A stretch of DNA of 64,000 nt from assembly GCF_045062745.1 (NCBI RefSeq), contig NZ_JBJGED010000003.1:186001-250000 (forward strand). Direction: 5' to 3'. This document shows, in pieces, positions 27,110 to 34,413 of this stretch. Position 1 is the stretch's first letter. The number at the start of each line of letters is the position of its first letter. The stretch is from Paenibacillus_AA sp045062745 (GTDB lineage Bacteria; Bacillota; Bacilli; Paenibacillales; NBRC-103111). The position numbers were made by a program, and so were the translations under genes. A model generated the notes under the pieces. That model was not told where the DNA came from, did no database searches, and worked only from the letters and a program-made list of their open reading frames with translations.

Positions 27110-27148
27110 TGGCCCTACAAGGAGACGAATGGGCGAGGGGGGAGCGTC

Positions 27149-28021
27149 GTGGCGCAAGAGCCGAAGCGGTTGACGAATCAACAATTCATGGACCATCCGG
27201 CCTCCGCCTACCGTCTCTTCGTCCGGGCAACGGATCATCGGATCGACGTGCATTGGCACGAGTTTTTCGAGCTCGCGCTCGTCGTCTCCGGCGAGGGGAC
27301 GCATAACTTGAACGGCCGGTCCGTGCGGCTGCAGCGAGGATCGCTCTTCCTGCTGACGCCGGCCGATTTTCACGAGCTGATCCCCGACCGGGGCGAGAGT
27401 TTGAGGCATTACAATTTCATCTTCTCGTATGAGGCGATCAAGCCGGAGCTGTTCGACATCCTGTTCCGGGACCGGCGTAAGCTGGCGTGCACGATCGAGG
27501 AGCCGGACCTCGCCCCCATGGAAGCGGAGTTCGAGCGGATCCGGCAGGAGACGAGCGAGGAGCGGCTGGGCGGCCATTGGATCGTGCTCGGCGCGCTGGA
27601 GCGCGTCATCATTGAGCTGCTTCGCCGAACTTCGCCGGATGGGGTGGAGGCGAGGGCCGACCGGAGCGCGCCTCGTCCAGGCGAGAAGCCGACCGAGACG
27701 CTGATCCGCAAGGCGATGACGTACGTGCAGCTGCGCTTCCGGGAGGAGCTGTCGCTCGAGACGGTGGCGCAGCATGTCGGCTTGTCGCCGAATTACTTCA
27801 GCCAGCGGTTCCGGGAGACGGCGGGGATCACGTTCCAGGCTTACGTGAAGGAGCTGCGGCTGAACTTCGCCAAGTCGCTGCTCGCGGTGTCGGCGCTGCC
27901 GGTGACGGAGATCTGCTTCGCCTCCGGCTTCAATACGCTCCAGCACTTCGAGCGGGAATTCAAGGGCAAGTACGGCTGTCCGCCGGGCAGCTGGCGGGCT
28001 GCCCATGTTCGCTTGCATTAG
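27149..28021 (+). CDS. AraC-family transcriptional regulator
   Basis: A 290-aa regulator starting at GTG 27149 after GGGGGGAG. The cupin domain (about 20-100) has VHWHEFFELALVVSGEGTH. The C-terminal HTH pair (about 185-285) contains SLETVAQHVGLSPNYFSQRF and EICFASGFNTLQHFEREFK. Residues about 160-180 form a charged linker. It is downstream of PhyH in the same orientation, so the dioxygenase gene is a plausible target. Confidence 0.85.
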   Translation: MAQEPKRLTNQQFMDHPASAYRLFVRATDHRIDVHWHEFFELALVVSGEGTHNLNGRSVRLQRGSLFLLTPADFHELIPDRGESLRHYNFIFSYEAIKPELFDILFRDRRKLACTIEEPDLAPMEAEFERIRQETSEERLGGHWIVLGALERVIIELLRRTSPDGVEARADRSAPRPGEKPTETLIRKAMTYVQLRFREELSLETVAQHVGLSPNYFSQRFRETAGITFQAYVKELRLNFAKSLLAVSALPVTEICFASGFNTLQHFEREFKGKYGCPPGSWRAAHVRLH

Positions 28022-28081
28022 TTGGCATGTAGCCGCAGCTGTGCTCTGTGCACAGCCTTGGATATTTCGTGGACGCGTGTA

Positions 28082-28267
28082 AGTTGATTTTGCCCACTTA
28101 GAGCCGGGTGCGCTCGGGATTAGGGGCGTATAGTTCGATTTTGTAGAATTGGAAGGCAAAGTTGCAAGGGTTGTACTCCAACGTCATGCTCCAGTTTGGC
28201 AAAATCGAACTAGAGCTCCTTCTGCAGGCAACGGCCTCGCCGTAAGCAGGCAAAATCGAATTAGAGC
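28082..28267. repeat. Inverted and direct 51-nt-period intergenic repeats
   Basis: GGCAAAATCGAA(C/T)TAGAGC occurs at 28198 and 28249, 51 nt apart with 18 of 19 matching. The reverse complement core GATTTTG occurs at 28086 and 28137, also 51 nt apart. They fill most of the 28022-28358 spacer. Confidence 0.8.
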
Positions 28268-28303
28268 ACACTCCGACGAGTCATGCCTGTGCGATCTCAC
28301 CGA

Positions 28304-28348
28304 TAAAAAAGGCTCTTGTAACGTTGACGAATCCCCGTTACAAGAGCC
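28304..28348 (-). terminator. Intrinsic terminator of the 28359 gene
   Basis: GGCTCTTGTAACG pairs perfectly with CGTTACAAGAGCC and is followed on the minus strand by six T residues. Confidence 0.9.
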
Positions 28349-28358
28349 TCTTCTATGT

Positions 28359-30482
28359 CTATTTCCCGACCACGCCGTACAAGTCGACTCCGTCCAGCTT
28401 GATCGTCACGCGCACCCGCGTGTCGGACAACGGCTCGACGGCGACCTCGCGGGCCTCCTCGCCCAGCTCGGGGCTGCGGACGACGGCGGCTGTCCAAGGC
28501 GCCGCCTCGAGTCCGGCGAAGTCGATCTCGTAGACGAGCCGGTTGTCCGTGCTGAGCGAGCGGATGTCCTGCAGCACGACGCCTCCATTGTGCGCATCCG
28601 TATACTCCGGATGCGGGATCGCTTCGAGGGCGCGGTTCATCAGGTGCAGCACCAGGCCCTCGTCATGTACTCGCAGTCGGAGCGCCCAGCGGGCATCGCC
28701 CGCGACCTGGCGGATACGCGGCGCGAACGCGCCGGCCGCGGCCAGGCGCTCCAACGCCGCGGCCGCGTGCGAGCCGCTCGCCGCCCGAATCGCGGCGGCG
28801 ATGGCCGCTTCGCTGCCAGGCGAGCCCTCGCTCGCGGCAGCGCTCGAGGCGGCGGCTTCGCCCGCCGCTGCAGCCCCGCCGGCTGCTGCGTCCAGCAGCC
28901 GCAGCCCGGGATAGGACGCGGCCAGGAGCGCGTCCGAGAGCGGCTCGGCGCGGCGGAACCCGCGCTCGTCATGCGTGCCGAACGGCAGGCTCAGCCACGC
29001 TTCGCCGCCGTCGGCGAGAAAAGCCTGCACCGCCGCGAATTGAGCGGCGGACACGCAGCCGACCCCGTCGAGCACGAGCGGGGTCCGTTCCGAGCGCAGC
29101 GCGTCGGCGTCGGCCAGCTCGTCGGTCCGCACGATGCGGTAGCCGACGTTGTGCTCGACGAACGCGCCCGACCAGCGGAGCACACGGTCCCAGTGCTCCG
29201 TACCGTCCGTGTCGCGCCACCCGTTGTCGCGGCAGTAGCGGTTGCTCACGAGCCGCACTTCGGCGACGTCGCGGCCGGCCTGGCCGTCGAGATCGCTGTG
29301 CGCGAGCTCCCATCGGTTCAGCGGGCCGACGATGGCGTGCGTCTCGAGCAGCGGAACGGGATCGGCCTCCAGCCGGCCGGGCAGCGTGCTGCTCCAATTG
29401 GCGACGCCCCAGAACCGGCTGAGCGCCCAGCCGAGGTAGCCACCCTTCTCGAAGATCGTATAGCTGAGCGCCATCGCAGGCGCGTCTCCCATGTGGGCGG
29501 CGATGTCCTTCTGCTGCAGCGCTTCGGCGTCCGTACGGACCCAGTGCACGCTGCCGGTGCCGAACCCGCAATTCTCCAGCATGACGTAGTCGAGATGGGG
29601 GACCATTTTCTCCAGATTGAGTGAGACGGCGTTCAGGATAATCGGACCGGTGCTGGAACAGCACGTCGACAGCGGCTTGTCGGGAAAATAGCTCTTGATC
29701 AGCTTCACATGATCGGCAATGATATCGGTCCGCAAACGGATCCAGTCGCGGAAGACGGGATTGTCGTAATTGCCCCATGTCGTCGGTGCGCCGGAGGTGT
29801 CGCCCCAGAACGACTTGTCCTCGAAGGGCGGAAGCTCATGCCCATAGTCCCGCCGGAAGCGTTCCCGGCAATGCAAGCAAGCGCATGTGGAGAACCAGCC
29901 GTAGTCCGCCATGTCGTCCACTTCGGCGCCGTCCAGATCGACCTCGCGGGTCAATCGCTCGAGGTACTTGCTGTGCATCTCCAAAAAGGCTGGATTGTTA
30001 TGGCAGAACAGCTCCGCCTGGTAGGCCGTCGTGTAACCCGGCCGGCCGTCGCGCACGTCGACTTGGCACAAGTCCCGGAACCGGTAGCCGAGGTACCCGG
30101 CGTATTCGGCTGCGACCGGATCGTGATGCAGCAGCACGTGGTGGCGCTGCGCCCGATGCAGCCTCGCCGTGTCGTCCGCCCCGCGGGGGCGCTCGACGAG
30201 GTTGCAGGAATAGTGGTCGAAGAACCGGATGCCGTATTGGTGCAGCTCCTCACATACTTCGTTCAAGTACCCGTGCAGCTGGCCGAAATAGTTGGCAAAA
30301 TCAAACCGGATATGGAAACCGAAATTCAGGGCGGTGTCGATGCCGGCTTCGGCGAACCCTTCGGCGCGGCGTTTGATTTTGTCCCGGACGGACTTCTGCG
30401 GCCATTGCAGGTCCTCCAGCGTATTCCACCAACTGGCTACGCGTCGGGGCTTGAAATAAGAATAAGGCGCTCTTCCTTCCAT
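28359..30482 (-). CDS. Putative glycoside hydrolase (TIM barrel plus amidotransferase-like domain)
   Basis: A 707-aa cytoplasmic protein (no signal peptide). The first ~400 residues look like a GH42-type TIM barrel. AEVDDMADYG is a candidate catalytic stretch, followed by the CACLHCRERF cysteine cluster common in uncharacterised beta-galactosidase-trimerisation-like proteins and possibly zinc-binding. A class-I-amidotransferase-like fold and a beta domain follow. Residues about 550-605 are an Ala-rich insert of low complexity. The start is ATG 30482 because GAGGAGG lies 4 nt upstream; an 8-codon extension is possible. Family and substrate are not assignable. Confidence 0.6.
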   Translation of the reverse strand: MEGRAPYSYFKPRRVASWWNTLEDLQWPQKSVRDKIKRRAEGFAEAGIDTALNFGFHIRFDFANYFGQLHGYLNEVCEELHQYGIRFFDHYSCNLVERPRGADDTARLHRAQRHHVLLHHDPVAAEYAGYLGYRFRDLCQVDVRDGRPGYTTAYQAELFCHNNPAFLEMHSKYLERLTREVDLDGAEVDDMADYGWFSTCACLHCRERFRRDYGHELPPFEDKSFWGDTSGAPTTWGNYDNPVFRDWIRLRTDIIADHVKLIKSYFPDKPLSTCCSSTGPIILNAVSLNLEKMVPHLDYVMLENCGFGTGSVHWVRTDAEALQQKDIAAHMGDAPAMALSYTIFEKGGYLGWALSRFWGVANWSSTLPGRLEADPVPLLETHAIVGPLNRWELAHSDLDGQAGRDVAEVRLVSNRYCRDNGWRDTDGTEHWDRVLRWSGAFVEHNVGYRIVRTDELADADALRSERTPLVLDGVGCVSAAQFAAVQAFLADGGEAWLSLPFGTHDERGFRRAEPLSDALLAASYPGLRLLDAAAGGAAAAGEAAASSAAASEGSPGSEAAIAAAIRAASGSHAAAALERLAAAGAFAPRIRQVAGDARWALRLRVHDEGLVLHLMNRALEAIPHPEYTDAHNGGVVLQDIRSLSTDNRLVYEIDFAGLEAAPWTAAVVRSPELGEEAREVAVEPLSDTRVRVTIKLDGVDLYGVVGK

Positions 30483-30599
30483 AAGTCCTCCTCTGGCCAT
30501 GGACATGGCCCCCTCTATAGGGATTTTTAGTTACAGGTATGGTATAGGTCACGATGTAAGCACTCTCATTCTATCACAATGCGGCGAAGCCTAATACTA

Positions 30600-30925
30600 T
30601 GAATTTTGGGGTTGATCTGAGCGGGATAGAGCACCATTAAGCCGCCCCAATTTGGAAGGGTTAGGCGAGAATACACCGAGATAGCTGCAATTTTTTCATC
30701 TAATTTGAACTCATAACCTTCCGCGAAGGCAGTAGATGAAAAAATTTCCTCTGTTGGTCCCAAGTCACCCAATTTCAGCCCGTTTTTATGGAATAGCTGC
30801 AGATTTTTCTTTTATCAGCCTGGAAAAACGTAAGTTTCAGAGATTAACGGATATTTTTTCATCTGTTCTAAAATGACCCCATGCCTACAGATCCCCTGTT
30901 TCTTAACATTCTGAAACTTTTGCCC
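30600..30925. repeat. Degenerate direct and inverted repeats in a 498-nt spacer
   Basis: ATAGCTGCA-(G)ATTTTT units start at 30681 and 30793. The TTTTTC element recurs 51 nt after the second unit (30809 to 30860), and an inverted GATGAAAAAA lies at 30735. AAGTTTCAGA (30832) and TCTGAAACTT (about 30912) are inverted copies. No gene is supported between 30483 and 30980. Confidence 0.6.
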
Positions 30926-30980
30926 TCCACAACGTATTACTTACTTACTATCACTATGAACGGAAGGAGATGAACGGGCG

Positions 30981-31352
30981 ATGGAGTTCTCAATGGACTT
31001 CTCTGCGCTATTCTGGTTTATTGCCGGTGTAGCGTGGCTGGTCGGCGGAGCTTGCGTGCTGCTGCCGAGCCGGAAGGAGTCGCATCGCTCGGTGCAGCCT
31101 TCCCGGACGGCCACGCCTGTGCCGGACCGCGCCTGGTTCCCCATCTCTCCAGGCAGGAGGATCTTCCGGCGCAAACAGCCCGGGGTTCGAGATTCCCGCT
31201 CCGATGAGGAAGCGGCTTCGGATACGAACGCGAGTGCACGGTTCGTAACGAAGTCATTCCGCAAAGGAGAATCTACAGATGTATACATGGTTTCACTCTA
31301 TATCCGCCATCCTCGTTCCGCCGCTCTCCGGCCTTCATGCGTTAACACATGA
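30981..31352 (+). CDS. Small single-span membrane protein upstream of yidC-like gene
   Basis: Possible 123-aa protein with one N-terminal hydrophobic segment (FSALFWFIAGVAWLVGGACV) followed by a basic, disordered-looking tail. AAGGAG lies 12 nt upstream, a little far. The frame overlaps the YidC-like gene by 74 nt, unusual for a real gene, so the true end could be earlier if there is a frameshift. A membrane-anchored partner of the insertase is conceivable. Unrecognised family. Confidence 0.4.
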   Translation: MEFSMDFSALFWFIAGVAWLVGGACVLLPSRKESHRSVQPSRTATPVPDRAWFPISPGRRIFRRKQPGVRDSRSDEEAASDTNASARFVTKSFRKGESTDVYMVSLYIRHPRSAALRPSCVNT

Positions 31353-31950
31353 TTGGGGGATCGCCATCATTGCTCTGACCCTGCTCGTCAAGACGGGGCT
31401 GTCCTACTTCAACCTGCTGGTCGCCCGCCAGCAAGTCCGCAGCTCGGCGATGCAGCCGAAGCTGAAGGAGATGCGCGAGCGGCTCGCGTCCGCTCCGCAG
31501 CAATTGATGGCCGAGACGATGAAGCTCTACCAGGAGCATCGCGTCCGGCCCTTCCAGCCCTTCGTAGGGCTGCTCGTGCAAATGCCCGTCCTGATGGGCA
31601 TGTACGGCTTGCTCGTGACGCACGGCAGCACGATGACGTCGGTCCTGCTGCCTTGGGCCGCCCATCTCGCCATGGCCGATCCGTACCACGTCGTCCCGCT
31701 GGCGACCGCTCTGTTCAGCTTCGTGACCGCGCTCATCCCGCTCACCGAAGCCTCAGCGTCGATGAACGCGGCCGTAACCTCCGGCGCGAGCCGCTGGGTG
31801 TTGGCGGCTGTAGTCGCGCTGCTCCCGCTGCTCTTCATGTGGCGGTCGCCGATCGCGCTCGGGCTGTATTGGATGGCCGGCACGGCGTTCGGGCTTCTGG
31901 AGCGCGGCTTCTACCGCACGCGGTGGGGGAGGGCTCTGCTCGCCAAGTGA
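31279..31950 (+). CDS. YidC/Oxa1-family membrane insertase, short paralogue
   Basis: A 223-aa membrane protein with about five hydrophobic segments. The core resembles YidC: DWGIAIIALTLLVKTGL, a coiled cytoplasmic loop (QQVRSSAMQPKLKEMRERL) and PFVGLLVQMPVLMGMYGLL. No lipobox is visible at the N-terminus, and it lacks the rnpA/rpmH neighbourhood of the housekeeping gene, so it is a specialised copy. AAAGGAG lies about 10 nt before the ATG. Confidence 0.75.
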   Translation: MYTWFHSISAILVPPLSGLHALTHDWGIAIIALTLLVKTGLSYFNLLVARQQVRSSAMQPKLKEMRERLASAPQQLMAETMKLYQEHRVRPFQPFVGLLVQMPVLMGMYGLLVTHGSTMTSVLLPWAAHLAMADPYHVVPLATALFSFVTALIPLTEASASMNAAVTSGASRWVLAAVVALLPLLFMWRSPIALGLYWMAGTAFGLLERGFYRTRWGRALLAK

Positions 31951-32027
31951 GCCGGCTCTTGCCGGATAGCATACATTTTCCCCTTGTCGGCTCGTTCGAT
32001 TTGGAGTAGTCTGTATCTGTTAGTAAA

Positions 32028-32083
32028 CCCCACAAAGTGAAGTAGGCCTTCGTAGCTTATTCCTAATACTTTGCGGGGGCCCC
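32028..32083 (+). repeat. Palindromic element, copy B
   Basis: Arms CCCCACAAAGT (32028-32038) and ACTTTGCGGGG (32068-32078) are followed by GCCCC. It is intergenic, between the YidC-like gene and the symporter gene, on the opposite strand to copy A. The downstream GGATTTA...ACGGA is shared with copy C. Confidence 0.85.
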
Positions 32084-32139
32084 GGGATTTAATAACGGAC
32101 GGATCTGATAGAGACACCGCGCTTCAAGGGGAGGCACCT

Positions 32140-33147
32140 ATGTTAGCGACGATTAATAGACAGCTGGAGAAGTGGCTTCCACTGCTCACACCGCTCAGCG
32201 TGATCACGGGCTTGCTGGCTTCGAACGTATTCTCGCATTTCACTTCGTGGGTTCCCTGGGTGTTCGCGTTCATGACGTTCGCCGGAAGCTTGAGTATGAA
32301 TCTCAAGGATTTGCAGCGCGTCGTCCTGCATCCCTTGCCGATAATCGTGTTTATGATCAGCCAGCACCTCGTCATGCCGCTCATCGCCTGGGGGGCCGGA
32401 CATCTAGCCTTCGGCGACAGCCCGCTTACGATTACGGGGCTGCTGCTCGTGTTGTGCATTCCGACCGGGATCGTGAGCTTCATGTGGGTGTCGATCTATA
32501 AAGGCCATACCGCGCTTACGCTCTCCATGATCTTGATCGATACGATGCTGTCTCCCTTTATCGTACCGTTCACGCTCTCCTTGCTCGTGGGGGCCAAAGT
32601 GCAGATGGATCCGATCGGGATGCTAACGCAGCTCGTCTGGATGGTTGTCGTGCCGTCGATCTTGGGTATGCTGCTCAATCAGCTCACGCGCGGTAAGGTG
32701 AAGACGACCGTCAGCCCGAAGCTCGCGCCGTTCTCGAAGATCGGACTGATCACAGTCATCATGATCAACAGCTCTTTCATCGCGCCATACATGACGGTCT
32801 GGAATCTCGACGTGCTCTACATTGCGCTCGTGTGCGTGTTCGTCGTATCGCTCGGGTACTGGTTCGGGCTCGCGATGGCGAAGCTGCTGGGGCTCGGCCG
32901 GGACATGACGGTGAGCATGGTGTTCAACTCCGGGATGCGCAACAACAGCGCGGGCGCGGTGCTCGCGATTACGTTCTTCCCGCCGGCGGTCGCCCTCCCG
33001 ACGATCATCGGAATGCTGTGCCAGCAGATGCTCGCCTCGCTCTTCGGCTACTTGTTCTTCGGCCGTTCGCGCTTGTTGTCGGGGAAGCCGACCCGTCCAT
33101 TGGAGCCGATCTCGGGCGACCTTGCGATCGGGATGGAGCGCAAGTAA
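32140..33147 (+). CDS. Bile acid:sodium symporter (BASS) family transporter
   Basis: A 335-aa integral membrane protein with about ten hydrophobic segments. FNSGMRNNSAGAVLA is the conserved crossing-helix sodium-site motif of the BASS family, and LCIPTGIVSFMWVSIYKG the first one. Bacterial members carry pantoate, keto acids or other organic anions, so the substrate is open. ATG 32140 follows AGGGGAGG by 6 nt. It is monocistronic, between palindromic element B and the terminator at 33168. Confidence 0.82.
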   Translation: MLATINRQLEKWLPLLTPLSVITGLLASNVFSHFTSWVPWVFAFMTFAGSLSMNLKDLQRVVLHPLPIIVFMISQHLVMPLIAWGAGHLAFGDSPLTITGLLLVLCIPTGIVSFMWVSIYKGHTALTLSMILIDTMLSPFIVPFTLSLLVGAKVQMDPIGMLTQLVWMVVVPSILGMLLNQLTRGKVKTTVSPKLAPFSKIGLITVIMINSSFIAPYMTVWNLDVLYIALVCVFVVSLGYWFGLAMAKLLGLGRDMTVSMVFNSGMRNNSAGAVLAITFFPPAVALPTIIGMLCQQMLASLFGYLFFGRSRLLSGKPTRPLEPISGDLAIGMERK

Positions 33148-33167
33148 TCGTTCAATTGAAGCCAATT

Positions 33168-33213
33168 AAAAACCACAACGGTACCCACTTCGGTATCCGC
33201 TGTGGTTTTTTGT
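33168..33213 (+). terminator. Intrinsic terminator of the BASS transporter gene
   Basis: AAAACCACA pairs with TGTGGTTTT across a partly self-paired loop, ending TTTTTTG. Confidence 0.85.
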
Positions 33214-33260
33214 TGTCCTTTTTCTTGAACCTGTGGAAAAAATGGCTCCCCGCATGTATA

Positions 33261-33281
33261 ATAATCAGTATGCATGATTAT
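33261..33281 (+). promoter_or_regulatory. Inverted repeat before the GntR/LacI-type regulator
   Basis: ATAATCA-N7-TGATTAT lies about 40 bp before the regulator start. It could be an autoregulatory operator; its sequence differs from the AraR box. Confidence 0.4.
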
Positions 33282-33319
33282 ATATCAAACATACAGGTTG
33301 GAATAACGGAGGTAAGCCT

Positions 33320-34393
33320 GTGAATGTGAATTCGCTCCGCTACATGCAAGTGAAAGAGCAGCTGGTTCAGCTTATTGCTTCCTTGAAGCCGCACGACCGG
33401 CTGCCCTCGAGAACGATTTTATCCGAGACGTACCAGGCAGCCCGCACTACGATCGAGAGGGCGATCTCGGAACTAATCGGGGAAGGGCTGCTGTATGCGC
33501 GGGACGGCAGCGGTACATATGTTACGGAGAAGCCGACCGGCCGTACGATCGAACCCGACAAGGGAATCGCGAACTGGGGGCTGCTCATTCCCGATATTCT
33601 GCATTACATTTACCCGGGGATCGTGCGCGGAGTCAGCGATATTGCGAGCGACCGCGAGATCAATCTCATCATCTGTAATACAGATAACGAGTACGAGAAG
33701 CAGACGAAGTATATTCATAAGCTCGCCGGGAGCGGGGTGCAGGGGGTCGTGATCGTACCGGCCATCAGCGGAACCGTCGACTTGAACCCCTTCTACAGGC
33801 TGCAGGAAGCCGACATACCGTTCGTGTTTTGCCACCGCTTCGTAGAAGGAATTCAAGCACCCAGAGTCATTTCGAACAATTTTTATGCCGGGTACATTGC
33901 GACCAAGCACCTGATTGCGAACGGATATGAGCGGATCGCCTATATTTCCAGGCCCGTCTATTCCACATCGTCGGAGCGGTACCAAGGGTATGTCAGCGCC
34001 TTGATGGAAGCGAACATACAGGTTCGCACGGAATGGGTCCTCTTCGAACCCACCTTCGAGACCGAAGGGGAGGGCTACATCAGCGCTCAGCGTATGCTCC
34101 GGATGGAGGAAAGACCGGATGCGATCTTTTGCTTCAATGACGGGATCGCCAAGGGCGTCTGCGATGCGGCGGCCGAAATGGGGCTTGCGGTCGGTTCGGA
34201 GATCGGTGTTGTAGGTTGTGACAATACGAATATTTGCGAGACGCTCCCCATTAAGCTGACATCCGTCAAATTCCAAACCTACGAGATGGGGGCGCTCGCC
34301 GCACAGCTGCTTCAAGAGAGACCTTCGCAAGACAACCAGACCGTAGTGCTTCAGCCGGAATTATGGATCCGAGAAAGCTCTTTAAAGAACTGA
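33320..34393 (+). CDS. GntR-HTH/LacI-sensor chimeric regulator (AraR architecture)
   Basis: A 357-aa regulator. A winged GntR helix-turn-helix at residues 1-70 (LPSRTILSETYQAARTTIERAI) is fused to a periplasmic-binding-protein-like sugar sensor (about 85-350, with VVIVPAISG and DAIFCFNDGIAKGV). This is the AraR domain order. Starts at GTG 33320 behind CGGAGG. It stands at the head of the sialidase/importer locus and its stop abuts the next gene, so control of that locus by an amino sugar is the natural reading. Whether it binds the TTGTACGTACAA boxes elsewhere in the window is open. Confidence 0.85.
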   Translation: MNVNSLRYMQVKEQLVQLIASLKPHDRLPSRTILSETYQAARTTIERAISELIGEGLLYARDGSGTYVTEKPTGRTIEPDKGIANWGLLIPDILHYIYPGIVRGVSDIASDREINLIICNTDNEYEKQTKYIHKLAGSGVQGVVIVPAISGTVDLNPFYRLQEADIPFVFCHRFVEGIQAPRVISNNFYAGYIATKHLIANGYERIAYISRPVYSTSSERYQGYVSALMEANIQVRTEWVLFEPTFETEGEGYISAQRMLRMEERPDAIFCFNDGIAKGVCDAAAEMGLAVGSEIGVVGCDNTNICETLPIKLTSVKFQTYEMGALAAQLLQERPSQDNQTVVLQPELWIRESSLKN

Positions 34394-34413
34394 TGGAGTG
34401 GGGTGGGAACGTC

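Noticed and set aside
26480..28159. 559-codon minus-strand frame under PhyH and AraC genes
   Set aside because: Shadow frame produced by high third-position GC.
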